A program made the translations under genes and the position numbers. From Aquisediminimonas profunda (GTDB taxonomy: Bacteria; Pseudomonadota; Alphaproteobacteria; Sphingomonadales; Sphingomonadaceae), in the NCBI RefSeq assembly GCF_019443285.1, contig NZ_CP080327.1, positions 1,546,001-1,610,000 on the forward strand: DNA of 64,000 nucleotides, written 5' to 3'. The notes under the pieces were generated by a model. The model saw nothing but the letters and a program-made list of their open reading frames with translations. It had not been told where the DNA came from and did no database searches. Shown in pieces: positions 52,347-62,374 of the stretch (position 1 is the first letter of the stretch; every line of letters starts with the position of its first letter).

Positions 52347-53879
52347 CTAGAGGCAGGCCTCGAGCAGGGGCTGGTCAAAGCCGTATTGCTTGGCCTTGTC
52401 GAGCGTGTAGGGCCGCAGCCCCATCGAGCGATACTCACCCACGATCTTGCCGTTCTCGTCTTCCGAAAGATATTCGAACTTGAAGAGTTCCTGCGTGACG
52501 ATCACGGGACCTTCCATGCCGATCACTTCGGTGATGTTGGTGACGCGGCGTGAACCGTCGCGCAGGCGCTTCACCTGGACGATCAGGTCCACCGAGTCGG
52601 CGATCTGGCGGGAGATGGCTTCCTTCGGCACCTTGATGTCCGACATCATCACCATGTTTTCCATACGTCCCAGCGCTTCGCGCGGGCTGTTGGAGTGAAG
52701 CGTACACATCGAGCCGTCATGGCCCGTGTTCATGGCAGCCAGCAGGTCGAAACATTCCGACCCGCGAATTTCGCCAAGGATGATCCGGTCAGGACGCATA
52801 CGCAGGGCGTTCACCACAAGATCACGGATCGTGATGGCGCCCTGGCCTTCGAGGTTCGCCGGCCGGGTTTCGAGCGGCAACCAGTGTGGCTGCTGCAGGC
52901 GAAGTTCGGCAGCGTCTTCGATCGTCAGCACGCGCTCACCGGGATCGATCATCTTCGACAATGCGTTGAGCATGGTGGTCTTGCCCGAACCCGTACCGCC
53001 GGAAATGACGATGTTGAAGCGACAGGCACCTGCAATCTTGAGCGCTGTTGCCATCTTCTCGGACATCGAACCGCCCTTCGCCATCATGTCGAGCGTGATG
53101 GGCTTGGCGGAAAATTTACGGATCGAGATCGCAGTTCCGCGCAGGCTCAACGGCGGCACGATCACGTTGACGCGTGAACCGTCTTTCAGTCGGGCGTCTG
53201 CCAAGGGCGTTGTCTGGTCGACCCGGCGACCGACCTGGTTCACGATGCGTTGGGCAATCTGGAACAGGTGCGCTTCGTCCCGGAACTGGATCGGCGCGAT
53301 TTCGAGCTTGCCCTTCTTTTCGATGTAGGTCTGCTCTGGTCCGTTGACCATGATATCGGAAATCAGAGGATCGTTGAGCAGTTCTTCAAGCGGACCCAAG
53401 CCGAGCAGCTCATCGACCAGCACTTTTTCGAGGGCGAATTGTTCGCGGCGATTGAGTGTCAGCTTCAGTTCGGCGAGCACTTCGCCAATGATCGGCCGAA
53501 ACTCTTCAGCCAGCTCATCCTTCGAAAGTGTGGCAGCAGCTTCAGGATCAATGCGTTCAAGCAGCCTTGGCAGCACCTGTTCCTTGATCTTGTGGACAGA
53601 TGCCTCGAAGCCTTCTGCCTTTTGCTGCGGAGCATCCACGGCATTTTCGCGCTCGCTCAGCCGCTGCATGGCGGTCAGTTTTTCGCCGACTGGAACCGGG
53701 ATGTCCTCATCGGGCGGAAGTTGGGCGGAACCTATCGGAGGAAATTGGGAGCCGCCATTTGCTGCGTCATCCGGACGATGCGGAGCGGCACTGCCCCCCT
53801 GCATCGGACGCGCGACGCCGAAGGTCGGGCGATTGCCGCCCGGCCCACCGGGCCCATTGCGTCGTCCAAAAGCACTCAT
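52347..53879 (-). CDS. cpaF: Tad/Flp pilus assembly ATPase CpaF
   Basis: 510 residues. A Gly/Pro-rich, probably disordered N-terminus (about 1-70) precedes the secretion-ATPase domain: ISGGTGSGKTTMLNALSKMI (Walker A), VLTIEDAAELRLQQPHWLPL, DRIILGEIRGSECFDLLAAM (Walker B) and GHDGSMCTLHSNSPREALGR (His box). It powers Flp pilus biogenesis. No other tad/cpa gene lies in the window, so it is separated from its usual partners. It reads toward the phosphotransferase gene 35 bp away. Confidence 0.92.
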   Translation of the reverse strand: MSAFGRRNGPGGPGGNRPTFGVARPMQGGSAAPHRPDDAANGGSQFPPIGSAQLPPDEDIPVPVGEKLTAMQRLSERENAVDAPQQKAEGFEASVHKIKEQVLPRLLERIDPEAAATLSKDELAEEFRPIIGEVLAELKLTLNRREQFALEKVLVDELLGLGPLEELLNDPLISDIMVNGPEQTYIEKKGKLEIAPIQFRDEAHLFQIAQRIVNQVGRRVDQTTPLADARLKDGSRVNVIVPPLSLRGTAISIRKFSAKPITLDMMAKGGSMSEKMATALKIAGACRFNIVISGGTGSGKTTMLNALSKMIDPGERVLTIEDAAELRLQQPHWLPLETRPANLEGQGAITIRDLVVNALRMRPDRIILGEIRGSECFDLLAAMNTGHDGSMCTLHSNSPREALGRMENMVMMSDIKVPKEAISRQIADSVDLIVQVKRLRDGSRRVTNITEVIGMEGPVIVTQELFKFEYLSEDENGKIVGEYRSMGLRPYTLDKAKQYGFDQPLLEACL

Positions 53880-53987
53880 GTCTTACCCTCGCCCTGCTTC
53901 AGGACCACTACACGGTCCGTTAAACCTCAGGGTGAATAGGCGGTAAACTTTGACAAATGCCTAATGCAGCGAATGTAGCGCGGACCT

Positions 53988-56591
53988 CTAGTCGAGGTTG
54001 GGGCGAAGCCAACGCGCCGCTTCCTCGATGCCGATCCCGCGTCGTGCAGCATAGTCGTCACGTTGATCATTGCCGATGCGCGCCACACCGAAATACTCTG
54101 CCTGAGGGTGCGCAAAGTAGAAGCCGGATACGGCCGCCGTTGGCAACATGGCGAAACTCTCGGTCAATGTGATGCCGGTATTGTCCGTCGCACTCAGCAA
54201 GTCGAACAAAATGGGCTTCAGGCTGTGATCGGGACAGGCGGGGTAGCCGGGGGCAGGTCGGATGCCGCGATATTGCTCGCGGATCAGGGCGTCATTGGTC
54301 AATTGCTCGTGCGGCGCATATCCCCAAAGCGTGGTACGAACATGGCGATGCAGGGCTTCCGCAAAGGCTTCCGCAAAGCGGTCGGCCAGCGCTTTCAGCA
54401 GAATGTCGGAATAGTCGTCATGGTCCGCCTTGAAGCGTGCGATATGCGTGTCGATCCCATGGATTCCAACGGCAAAGCCGCCAATCCAGTCGCCGTCATG
54501 ACTGATAAAATCGGCCAGGCACATGTTTGCGCGACCTTCGCGCTTCGCGATCTGCTGGCGAAGGAACGGAATTCGGACGTGCGATTCATCTTCCAGATGC
54601 AGGATGACGTCGTCTCCGTCGCGGCGGCAGGGCCAAAGTCCCGCAACGCCCTTTGCCGTGAACCACTTCTCCTTGACGATCCGGTCCAGCATCGACTGGG
54701 CATCGGCAAAGAGGCTCGACGCACTTTCACCAACGACGGGATCCTCGAGAATGGCCGGATAGTTTCCTGCAAGTTCCCAAGCCCGAAAGAACGGTGTCCA
54801 GTCTATGTATTGCCGAATGTCTGCCAGGTCCCAGCTGTCAAACACATGCAGGCCGGGTTGGTCGGGCGGGCCCGGCTTGTGTGCTTCATCCAGGCGGAAG
54901 GCATTCGCCCGGGCATCAGCGAGAGACACGAGCGGGTTCTGCCCCTTGCCTTCGCGTACATCGCGAACGTGCTGATAATCGGCGGCAGTCGCCGCAACGA
55001 AACTGTCGCGCTGCGTGTCGGAAAGGAGAGTGGAAGCAACCCCGACCGCGCGGCTCGCGTCAAGGACATGAACCACAGGCCCCGTGTAAGCCTGGTCTAT
55101 GCGAAGCGCGGTATGGACTTTCGATGTCGTCGCGCCTCCGATCAGCAGCGGAATCGTGAATCCAGCGCGCTGCATTTCTTCGGCCACCGTGACCATTTCG
55201 TCGAGCGACGGTGTGATCAGGCCGGACAGCCCAATGATGTCCGCATCATTGTCCTTTGCTGCTTTGAGAATGCTTGACCAGGGTGCCATCACGCCAAGGT
55301 CGATGACTTCATAGCCATTGCACTGGAGCACGACGCCCACAATGTTCTTGCCGATATCATGCACATCACCTTTGACAGTGGCCATGATGATTCGTCCCTT
55401 GGACCGGGTGCCTGCCTCCTTGGCAGCCTCAATATAGGGGATGAGATGGGCAACGGCCTTTTTCATCACGCGGGCCGATTTGACCACCTGGGGCAGGAAC
55501 ATCTTGCCGGAGCCGAACAGATCCCCGACCACATTCATGCCGTCCATCAGGGGACCTTCAATCACTTCGATCGGACGTGCAGCCTGCAGGCGAGCTTCTT
55601 CCGTATCGTCGACAATGTAGGCATCGATACCCTTCACCAGAGCGTGCTCGAGCCGCTTTGAAACGGGCCAGCCGCGCCATTCCTCGGCCGCCTTTTCTGC
55701 AACTGCGTCAGTCCCCTTGAACCGCTCTGCCAGTGTTACCAGTCGCTCGGTGGCGTCATCCCTGCGGTTGAGGATCACATCCTCGCAGGCTTCTCGCAGC
55801 TCCGGGTCGATCGTGTCGTAAATGTCCAGTTGGCCGGCGTTGACGATGCCCATGTCCATGCCGGCAGGGATGGCGTGATAGAGGAAGATTGAGTGCATCG
55901 CTCGGCGCACAGGCTCGTTGCCGCGGAAGCTGAAGGAGAGGTTGGAAAGGCCGCCCGAAATGTGGACGTGGGGGCAGCGTGCGCGGATCTCGCGCGCAGC
56001 TTCGATGAAGTCGACGGCGTAGTTGTTGTGCTCCTCAATTCCCGTCGCGACTGCGAAAATATTGGGGTCAAAGATGATGTCTTCCGGCGGGAAGCCAATT
56101 CCGGTCAAAAGCTTGTAGGCGCGTTCGCATATGTCGACCTTGCGAGCCTTTGTGTCTGCCTGTCCGGTTTCGTCGAACGCCATCACGACCACGGCAGCGC
56201 CATAGGCCATGCATTTGCGAGCATGCTCCAGGAATTGCGCTTCGCCTTCCTTCATACTGATCGAGTTGACGATCGGCTTGCCCGAAACGCATTTGAGGCC
56301 GGCTTCGATCACGCTCCATTTGGAACTGTCGATCATCACGGGAACGCGAGCGATGTCAGGCTCCGCGGCAATCAGCTTGAGGAACGTCGTCATCGCCTTT
56401 TCGGCGTCCAGCAGACCCTCATCCATATTGACGTCGATAATCTGTGCGCCATTTTCGACCTGTTGGCGCGCGACCTCGACCGCCTTTGTATAATCGTCGG
56501 CCATGATGAGCTTCTTGAACGCTGCCGAACCGGTGACGTTCGTGCGTTCGCCAACATTGACGAAAGTGGCCGTTTGGGTGGTCTGTGTCAT
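53988..56591 (-). CDS. metH: Methionine synthase, pterin/cobalamin/activation part
   Basis: 867 residues. Order: pterin-binding domain ([20 protein letters not shown]), cobalamin cap, B12-binding domain with [19 protein letters not shown] (lower-axial His in DxHxxG), and the SAM-binding reactivation domain with [20 protein letters not shown] near the end. The homocysteine domain is not in this protein; it is encoded by the gene 9 bp upstream. Two-part MetH is common in sphingomonads. Together the two proteins transfer the methyl group from 5-methyl-THF to homocysteine. Confidence 0.95.
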   Translation of the reverse strand: MTQTTQTATFVNVGERTNVTGSAAFKKLIMADDYTKAVEVARQQVENGAQIIDVNMDEGLLDAEKAMTTFLKLIAAEPDIARVPVMIDSSKWSVIEAGLKCVSGKPIVNSISMKEGEAQFLEHARKCMAYGAAVVVMAFDETGQADTKARKVDICERAYKLLTGIGFPPEDIIFDPNIFAVATGIEEHNNYAVDFIEAAREIRARCPHVHISGGLSNLSFSFRGNEPVRRAMHSIFLYHAIPAGMDMGIVNAGQLDIYDTIDPELREACEDVILNRRDDATERLVTLAERFKGTDAVAEKAAEEWRGWPVSKRLEHALVKGIDAYIVDDTEEARLQAARPIEVIEGPLMDGMNVVGDLFGSGKMFLPQVVKSARVMKKAVAHLIPYIEAAKEAGTRSKGRIIMATVKGDVHDIGKNIVGVVLQCNGYEVIDLGVMAPWSSILKAAKDNDADIIGLSGLITPSLDEMVTVAEEMQRAGFTIPLLIGGATTSKVHTALRIDQAYTGPVVHVLDASRAVGVASTLLSDTQRDSFVAATAADYQHVRDVREGKGQNPLVSLADARANAFRLDEAHKPGPPDQPGLHVFDSWDLADIRQYIDWTPFFRAWELAGNYPAILEDPVVGESASSLFADAQSMLDRIVKEKWFTAKGVAGLWPCRRDGDDVILHLEDESHVRIPFLRQQIAKREGRANMCLADFISHDGDWIGGFAVGIHGIDTHIARFKADHDDYSDILLKALADRFAEAFAEALHRHVRTTLWGYAPHEQLTNDALIREQYRGIRPAPGYPACPDHSLKPILFDLLSATDNTGITLTESFAMLPTAAVSGFYFAHPQAEYFGVARIGNDQRDDYAARRGIGIEEAARWLRPNLD

Positions 56592-56600
56592 GTCAATCGA

Positions 56601-57644
56601 TCAGGCTGCGAGGATCATGGGCTCAAGACCCGCAAGCCGTGTCGCCACGGGGGGAGCCTTGGGTTGGCGCGCGGGCAGTCCTTCGACGGCCTTGGCAATT
56701 GCTTCGATATGGGCAGGCGTGGAGCCGCAGCATCCTCCAAGGATATTGACTTGCCCATCCAGGGCCCAATCTTTGACCAGTGCTGCCGTCTCCTCAGGCA
56801 ACTCATCATAAGCGCCAAGATCGTTCGGCAGCCCGGCGTTGGGATAGACCATGATCAGTGTGTCGGCGATCTGCGACAATGTGCGGACGTGCGGCCGGAG
56901 TTGTTCTGCGCCGAATGAGCAGTTGAGACCAATTGTGACGGGTCGTGCATGGCGGACGGCATGCCAGAACGCTTCGACCGTATGGCCGGACAGATTGCGT
57001 CCGGACAGATCGGTCAACGTCATCGAGAGCATCATCGGCACATCCCGGCCCAGATCCTGCTGCGCTTCGAGTACGGCCATGATGCCGGCCTTGGCGTTCA
57101 AAGTGTCGAACACCGTTTCAATCAGGATGAAGTCGACGCCGCCCTCCAGCAAAGCGTCAATCTGTTCGCGGTATACACCCTTGAGATAGTCGAAATCGAT
57201 CTCCCGGTAGCCCGGATCATTGACGTCGGGAGAGAGTGATAGTGTCTTGTTCGTTGGGCCGATTGCGCCTGCAACAAAACGCGGGCGACCATCCTTGGCC
57301 GCCTCATCGGCCGCTGTACGGGCTATGCGTGCCGAAGCGATATTGATGTCGCGCACAAGATCTTCCGCGCCATAATCGGCCTGGCTGATCCGGTTTGCAG
57401 AAAATGTGTTTGTCGAGACAATGTCAGAGCCTGCGGCCAGATAGGCGCGTGTGATGGCATCTACCACGTCGGGACGCGTCAAGGCCAACAGGTCGTTGTT
57501 GCCCTTCTGATCATGCCCCAGCCCGAGTGCTCCAGCATAGGCCGCTTCATCCAGCTTGTAGTTCTGGATTTCGGTGCCGAAGGCTCCGTCGGTCAGGAGG
57601 ATACGGCTCGAGGCGGCAGTTTTCAGGGCTTCACGGGATGTCAT
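56601..57644 (-). CDS. metH: Methionine synthase, homocysteine-binding part
   Basis: 347 residues from the ATG at 57644, with AAGGAG 8 bases upstream. The homocysteine S-methyltransferase fold has LLTDGAFGTEIQNYKLDEAA, NTFSANRISQADYGAEDLVR, GLNCSFGAEQLRPH (Zn Cys) and NILGGCCGSTPAHIEAIAKA (two more Zn Cys). It lacks pterin and cobalamin domains and works with the next gene. It starts in an ATGA overlap with metF. Confidence 0.94.
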   Translation of the reverse strand: MTSREALKTAASSRILLTDGAFGTEIQNYKLDEAAYAGALGLGHDQKGNNDLLALTRPDVVDAITRAYLAAGSDIVSTNTFSANRISQADYGAEDLVRDINIASARIARTAADEAAKDGRPRFVAGAIGPTNKTLSLSPDVNDPGYREIDFDYLKGVYREQIDALLEGGVDFILIETVFDTLNAKAGIMAVLEAQQDLGRDVPMMLSMTLTDLSGRNLSGHTVEAFWHAVRHARPVTIGLNCSFGAEQLRPHVRTLSQIADTLIMVYPNAGLPNDLGAYDELPEETAALVKDWALDGQVNILGGCCGSTPAHIEAIAKAVEGLPARQPKAPPVATRLAGLEPMILAA

Positions 57645-58570
57645 TGGGAATTCTCCTTCGGCCGCAGGCCCAGCAGGTGGCAAATGGCGTAGCTGAGTTC
57701 CGCCCGGTTCAATGTGTAGAAATGGAAATGCCGGACCCCGCCCGCATAGAGCCGCCGACACAGGTCAGCCGACACAGTCGCTGCGACCAGTTGGCGGGAC
57801 GCTGGACGCTCATCCAGCCCTTCGAACAGATGTGCAAGCCAGCTCGGCACATGGGTTCCGCACAATGCGGCCATGCGCTGGATCGCCGCGAAATTGGTGA
57901 CTGGCATGATTCCCGGCGTCAGTTCCGCATTGATCCCTGCTGCAGCGACCCTGTCGCGGAAGCGGAAAAAGGTTTCAGGTTCGAAAAAGAACTGCGTGAT
58001 GCCCCGGCTGGCGCCCGCATCGAGCTTGCGCTTCAGGTTGTCGAGATCGGCGTCGGCGCTTTGGGCGTCAGGATGGGTCTCTGGATAACAGGCAACAGAA
58101 ATCTCGAACGGCGCGATCGCCTTCAGCCCTGCAACCAGATCGGCTGCGCCCCCATAGCCCTGAGGATGAGGCTCAAATCTGGCGCCAGGGACCGACGGGT
58201 CACCACGCAGGGCAACAATGTGCCGAACACCAGCATCCCAATAGGCACGCGCCACTTCATCAATCTCTTCCCGTGATGCGTCGACGCAGGTCAGATGCGC
58301 CGCGGCAGGTGCGTGAGTCTCTTTGACGATGCGGGCAACTGTCGCGTGCGTCCGTTCCCGCGTGGAACCGCCCGCCCCATAGGTGACCGAGACAAAACGT
58401 GGGCCTAGTGGCTCAAGAGTCTTCATTGTCTCCCAAAGCGCCAGCTCCATTTTCTCCGTCTTCGGCGGAAAGAATTCAAAGCTCACCTGGGCGTCGCCAG
58501 CCAATCCGGCAAAGAGTGAGGGTGCAGACTCACTCATCGTCCTATCACTGATGCTGGACGAGCGGCTCAT
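57641..58570 (-). CDS. metF: 5,10-methylenetetrahydrofolate reductase
   Basis: 309 residues from the ATG at 58570, or 298 from the one at 58537. The first lies in an ATGA overlap with the regulator stop and suits translational coupling; the second gives the usual N-terminus before VSFEFFPPKTEKMELALWET. FAD-binding barrel features are FVSVTYGAGGSTRERTHATV, HLTCVDASREEIDEVARAYW and SRGITQFFFEPETFFRFRDR. It makes 5-methyl-THF for MetH. Second gene of the methionine operon. Confidence 0.94.
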   Translation of the reverse strand: MSRSSSISDRTMSESAPSLFAGLAGDAQVSFEFFPPKTEKMELALWETMKTLEPLGPRFVSVTYGAGGSTRERTHATVARIVKETHAPAAAHLTCVDASREEIDEVARAYWDAGVRHIVALRGDPSVPGARFEPHPQGYGGAADLVAGLKAIAPFEISVACYPETHPDAQSADADLDNLKRKLDAGASRGITQFFFEPETFFRFRDRVAAAGINAELTPGIMPVTNFAAIQRMAALCGTHVPSWLAHLFEGLDERPASRQLVAATVSADLCRRLYAGGVRHFHFYTLNRAELSYAICHLLGLRPKENSQ

Positions 58571-59529
58571 GCAGCGATGACCTTGAGGCGCGATTCTTGC
58601 CGCTTGCGCCCGCGCCAGAGCTTTACGGTCAGCCTTCCGCCCTTGAGATTTTCAATCAGATCGCATTCGAGTCCGGCGGCTTCGAACCAGCCAGCAATCT
58701 GTTCATCTGAAAAGCCGAGACGGGCATGCGCGTCCCGATCGCGCAGTTCCTCGCGGTCGTGGGGGGCAAAGTCGACAATGAGGAGGCGGCCCTTTGGGGA
58801 AATAATGCGCGCGAGTTCGCCAATGGCGCTCTCGGGATCCGGAATGAAATGGAGAACCTGATGCAGAATGACAGTGTCAGCATTGCCGTCGGGGACGGGC
58901 AGGGCGGCGAGGTCGCCTTGACGCAATTCCCATGCAGGAAGGTCTTTTGCGCTCAACTTCGCTCGAGCGAGCCGGAGCATTTCGGGGCTACGATCTATTC
59001 CGACAGCCTTTTGCGCGGCGCTGCCGAATAATTCGATCATCCGCCCGGTGCCCGTTCCGACATCGACGAGACGACCGATGGGTGCTTCTGCCAAAGCTGC
59101 AGCCATGGCAGCTTCGACTTCGCTTTCAGCCACATGAAGCGAACGGATTGCATCCCATTGCGCTGCATGGGCGGCAAAATAGCGTTCCGCTGCGGCGGCC
59201 CGATCTGCATGCACGGCCGAAAGGCGGGCTTTATCAGCTACAATCCAGTGATTCTCGCGCTCGTCGGTCTGCCAGATATCGAGTGCACGAAACAAAGGAT
59301 CAACGAGCTCTGGAGCGCCGGGAGCCAGAAATGCCCAACTCCCTTCCTTCCGACGAATGGCCAGTCCGGCGTCGCACAATATCTTGACGTGTCGCGAGAC
59401 GCGCGGCTGGCTTTGGCCAAGGACCTGCGCAATTTCTCCTATCGAAAGTTCCATCCTTCGCAAAAGTGCGATGATTCGCAGCCGGGTCGGATCGGCAAGG
59501 GCGCGAAAGATATCGAGGGCGACAGGCAT
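58567..59529 (-). CDS. ArsR-family regulator fused to SAM-dependent methyltransferase domain (SahR-like)
   Basis: 320 residues. Residues 1-85 are an ArsR winged helix (ALADPTRLRIIALLRRMELS, SQPRVSRHVKILCDAGLAIR). Residues about 145-260 are a class I methyltransferase fold with RLVDVGTGTGRMIELFGSAA and VILHQVLHFIPDPESAIGEL. This domain pair defines SahR-type regulators, which sense S-adenosylhomocysteine and control methionine-cycle genes in other proteobacteria. It is first in the operon with metF and metH, and the 24-bp palindrome 7 bp upstream is a likely autoregulatory operator. The ATG has no Shine-Dalgarno; the mRNA may be leaderless. Confidence 0.85.
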   Translation of the reverse strand: MPVALDIFRALADPTRLRIIALLRRMELSIGEIAQVLGQSQPRVSRHVKILCDAGLAIRRKEGSWAFLAPGAPELVDPLFRALDIWQTDERENHWIVADKARLSAVHADRAAAAERYFAAHAAQWDAIRSLHVAESEVEAAMAAALAEAPIGRLVDVGTGTGRMIELFGSAAQKAVGIDRSPEMLRLARAKLSAKDLPAWELRQGDLAALPVPDGNADTVILHQVLHFIPDPESAIGELARIISPKGRLLIVDFAPHDREELRDRDAHARLGFSDEQIAGWFEAAGLECDLIENLKGGRLTVKLWRGRKRQESRLKVIAA

Positions 59530-59536
59530 TTGAGCT

Positions 59537-59560
59537 ACATATAAAGAATTCTTTATATGT
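59537..59560. promoter_or_regulatory. Perfect 24-bp palindrome, likely SahR-type operator
   Basis: The bases 59537-59560 read the same on both strands, centred on GAATTC, with half-site ACATATAAAGAA. It lies 7 bp upstream of the regulator start and overlaps the only TATA-like sequence there. Location and symmetry fit an operator for the ArsR-methyltransferase protein. Confidence 0.7.
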
Positions 59561-59748
59561 CAATATGCGGAACTTGCTGGCGCTTTTGCGCTGATGCGTG
59601 CGCTGCGGCAGTTTCATGCGATTCCGTGAAGAATCTTGATTGCCAAGAAATGAATGAATCGCTAGTCACAGGTCCCGCCGGTCCGAGGGGGCGTGATAGC
59701 CTTTCGCGCTGACCGCCGCTTTGTTGACCTAACGGGAGGGATTTACCC

Positions 59749-60015
59749 ATGAAAAAGACTATTGCTCTGTCACTTGTACTCGCCGCTTCGATGAGCCTTG
59801 CTGCTTGCAGCAAGAAGGCTGACGATGCTGCTGCCAACGCCGCTGACACGATGGCTTCGGAAGCTGTTGAAGGTGCCGACAATGCTGCTGATTCAGCAAT
59901 GAACGCTGCTGACACCGCAACGGACGCTGCTGCCAACGCGACCGACGCTGCTGGCAACGCTGTCGATGCTGCTGCTGACGCTGCTGCAAACGCTGCGGAC
60001 GCTGCGAAGAAGTAA
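59749..60015 (+). CDS. Alanine-rich small lipoprotein
   Basis: 88 residues. MKKTIALSLVLAASMSLAAC is a lipoprotein signal with lipobox LAAC (Cys20). The mature part is almost entirely Ala, Asp and Asn in repeating units such as NAADAA and DAAANA, ending AAKK. It should form a long amphipathic helix, like a miniature Lpp or entericidin-type protein. GGGAGGG lies upstream at the edge of good spacing. It has its own terminator. Function unknown. Confidence 0.75.
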   Translation: MKKTIALSLVLAASMSLAACSKKADDAAANAADTMASEAVEGADNAADSAMNAADTATDAAANATDAAGNAVDAAADAAANAADAAKK

Positions 60016-60052
60016 GCCCGTTTAGCCTATTCGGCAAAACCGGTAACGGAAT

Positions 60053-60087
60053 GGCCGCATCCCTTTTGGGGTGCGGCCTTTTCTGTT
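60053..60087 (+). terminator. Rho-independent terminator of the Ala-rich lipoprotein gene
   Basis: GGCCGCATCCC, TTTT loop, GGGGTGCGGCC, then TTTTCTGTTTT on the plus strand. A textbook intrinsic terminator 37 bp after the stop codon. Confidence 0.85.
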
Positions 60088-60104
60088 TTGGCTGACTGTC
60101 CTGG

Positions 60105-60134
60105 ACGTCGCCCCTGCCTCTGGAGTGGCGACGT
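60105..60134. repeat. Degenerate REP-like element
   Basis: Begins with ACGTCGCCCCTGCC and ends with GGCGACGT, a shortened member of the family at 25166, 35402 and 61866. It lies between the two terminators. Confidence 0.5.
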
Positions 60135-60139
60135 GCCCA

Positions 60140-60171
60140 AACAAAAAGGGCCGGAAGTTTCCTTCCGGCCC
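60140..60171 (-). terminator. Rho-independent terminator of groEL
   Basis: On the minus strand GGGCCGGAAG, GAAA, CTTCCGGCCC is followed by TTTTTGTTT. It lies about 27 bp past the groEL stop. On the plus strand the same hairpin is followed by TTCTTTTT, so it may work both ways. Confidence 0.85.
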
Positions 60172-60197
60172 TTCTTTTTGGTGCCTGATGGGCTGGA

Positions 60198-61859
<1,662 letters not shown>

Positions 61860-61865
61860 CTAACT

Positions 61866-61960
61866 CGTCGCCCCTGCGGAGGCAGGGGCCTGTCTGGAAT
61901 TGATCTTCATCGGACAGGGAGCGAACTCCCAAAGCGGCCCCTGCCTGCACAGCGGCGACG
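61866..61960. repeat. REP/BIME-like inverted repeat inside groESL, copy 3
   Basis: 61866-61890 matches copy 1 exactly over 25 bases; 61936-61960 is its near-complement with a few mismatches. The spacer is 45 bp. It fills most of the groES-groEL gap, so it is transcribed as part of the operon mRNA and could shape processing or relative output of the two chaperonins. Confidence 0.75.
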
Positions 61961-61965
61961 TCCAC

Positions 61966-62253
61966 TCAACCGATGATTCCAAGAATGTCCGATTCCTTCA
62001 TGATCAACAGGTCTTCGCCGTTGATCTTCACTTCCGTGCCGGACCATTTGCCGAACAGGATCTTGTCGCCTGCCTTGACGTCCAGCGGCGTAACCTTGCC
62101 GTCTTCGGCCTTTGCGCCCGAACCCGCGGCGACGATTTCGCCTTCCTGCGGCTTTTCCTTGGCGGTGTCTGGAATGATAATGCCGCCAGCCGTTTTTTCA
62201 TTGGCTTCAATACGGCGAACGAGCACGCGATCGTGCAGCGGACGAAATGCCAT
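61966..62253 (-). CDS. groES: Co-chaperonin GroES
   Basis: 95 residues from the ATG at 62253 with AGAGGGA 6 bases upstream. [40 protein letters not shown] (mobile loop) and [20 protein letters not shown] are the standard blocks. It caps GroEL. First gene of groESL, under CIRCE. Confidence 0.98.
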   Translation of the reverse strand: MAFRPLHDRVLVRRIEANEKTAGGIIIPDTAKEKPQEGEIVAAGSGAKAEDGKVTPLDVKAGDKILFGKWSGTEVKINGEDLLIMKESDILGIIG

Positions 62254-62281
62254 GTTTATTCCCTCTTCTCGAAAATAAGAA

Positions 62282-62308
62282 TTAGCACTCACACCGGGCG
62301 AGTGCCAA
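62282..62308. promoter_or_regulatory. CIRCE element (HrcA operator)
   Basis: TTAGCACTC, 9 bases, GAGTGCCAA: the CIRCE consensus TTAGCACTC-N9-GAGTGCTAA with one change. It lies 28 bp upstream of groES, between the promoter and the start. HrcA binds it at normal temperature; hrcA itself is not in the window. Confidence 0.95.
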
Positions 62309-62315
62309 CAACGCG

Positions 62316-62344
62316 CATATGGGTATGGGAAATCTCCCCGTCAA
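62316..62344 (-). promoter_or_regulatory. Probable groESL promoter
   Basis: On the minus strand TTGACG (62339-62344), 17 bases, CATATG (62316-62321), ending 7 bp before CIRCE. The -35 is near consensus and the -10 is moderate. Spacing and the CIRCE position support a housekeeping-type promoter. Confidence 0.6.
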
Positions 62345-62374
62345 GCGCTGCAGCACATTCTTTTTGCCCCTGGC

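Noticed and set aside
53988..57644. metH as a frameshifted pseudogene
   Set aside because: Each part has its own start with suitable context and complete domains, and the split form is familiar in this lineage.
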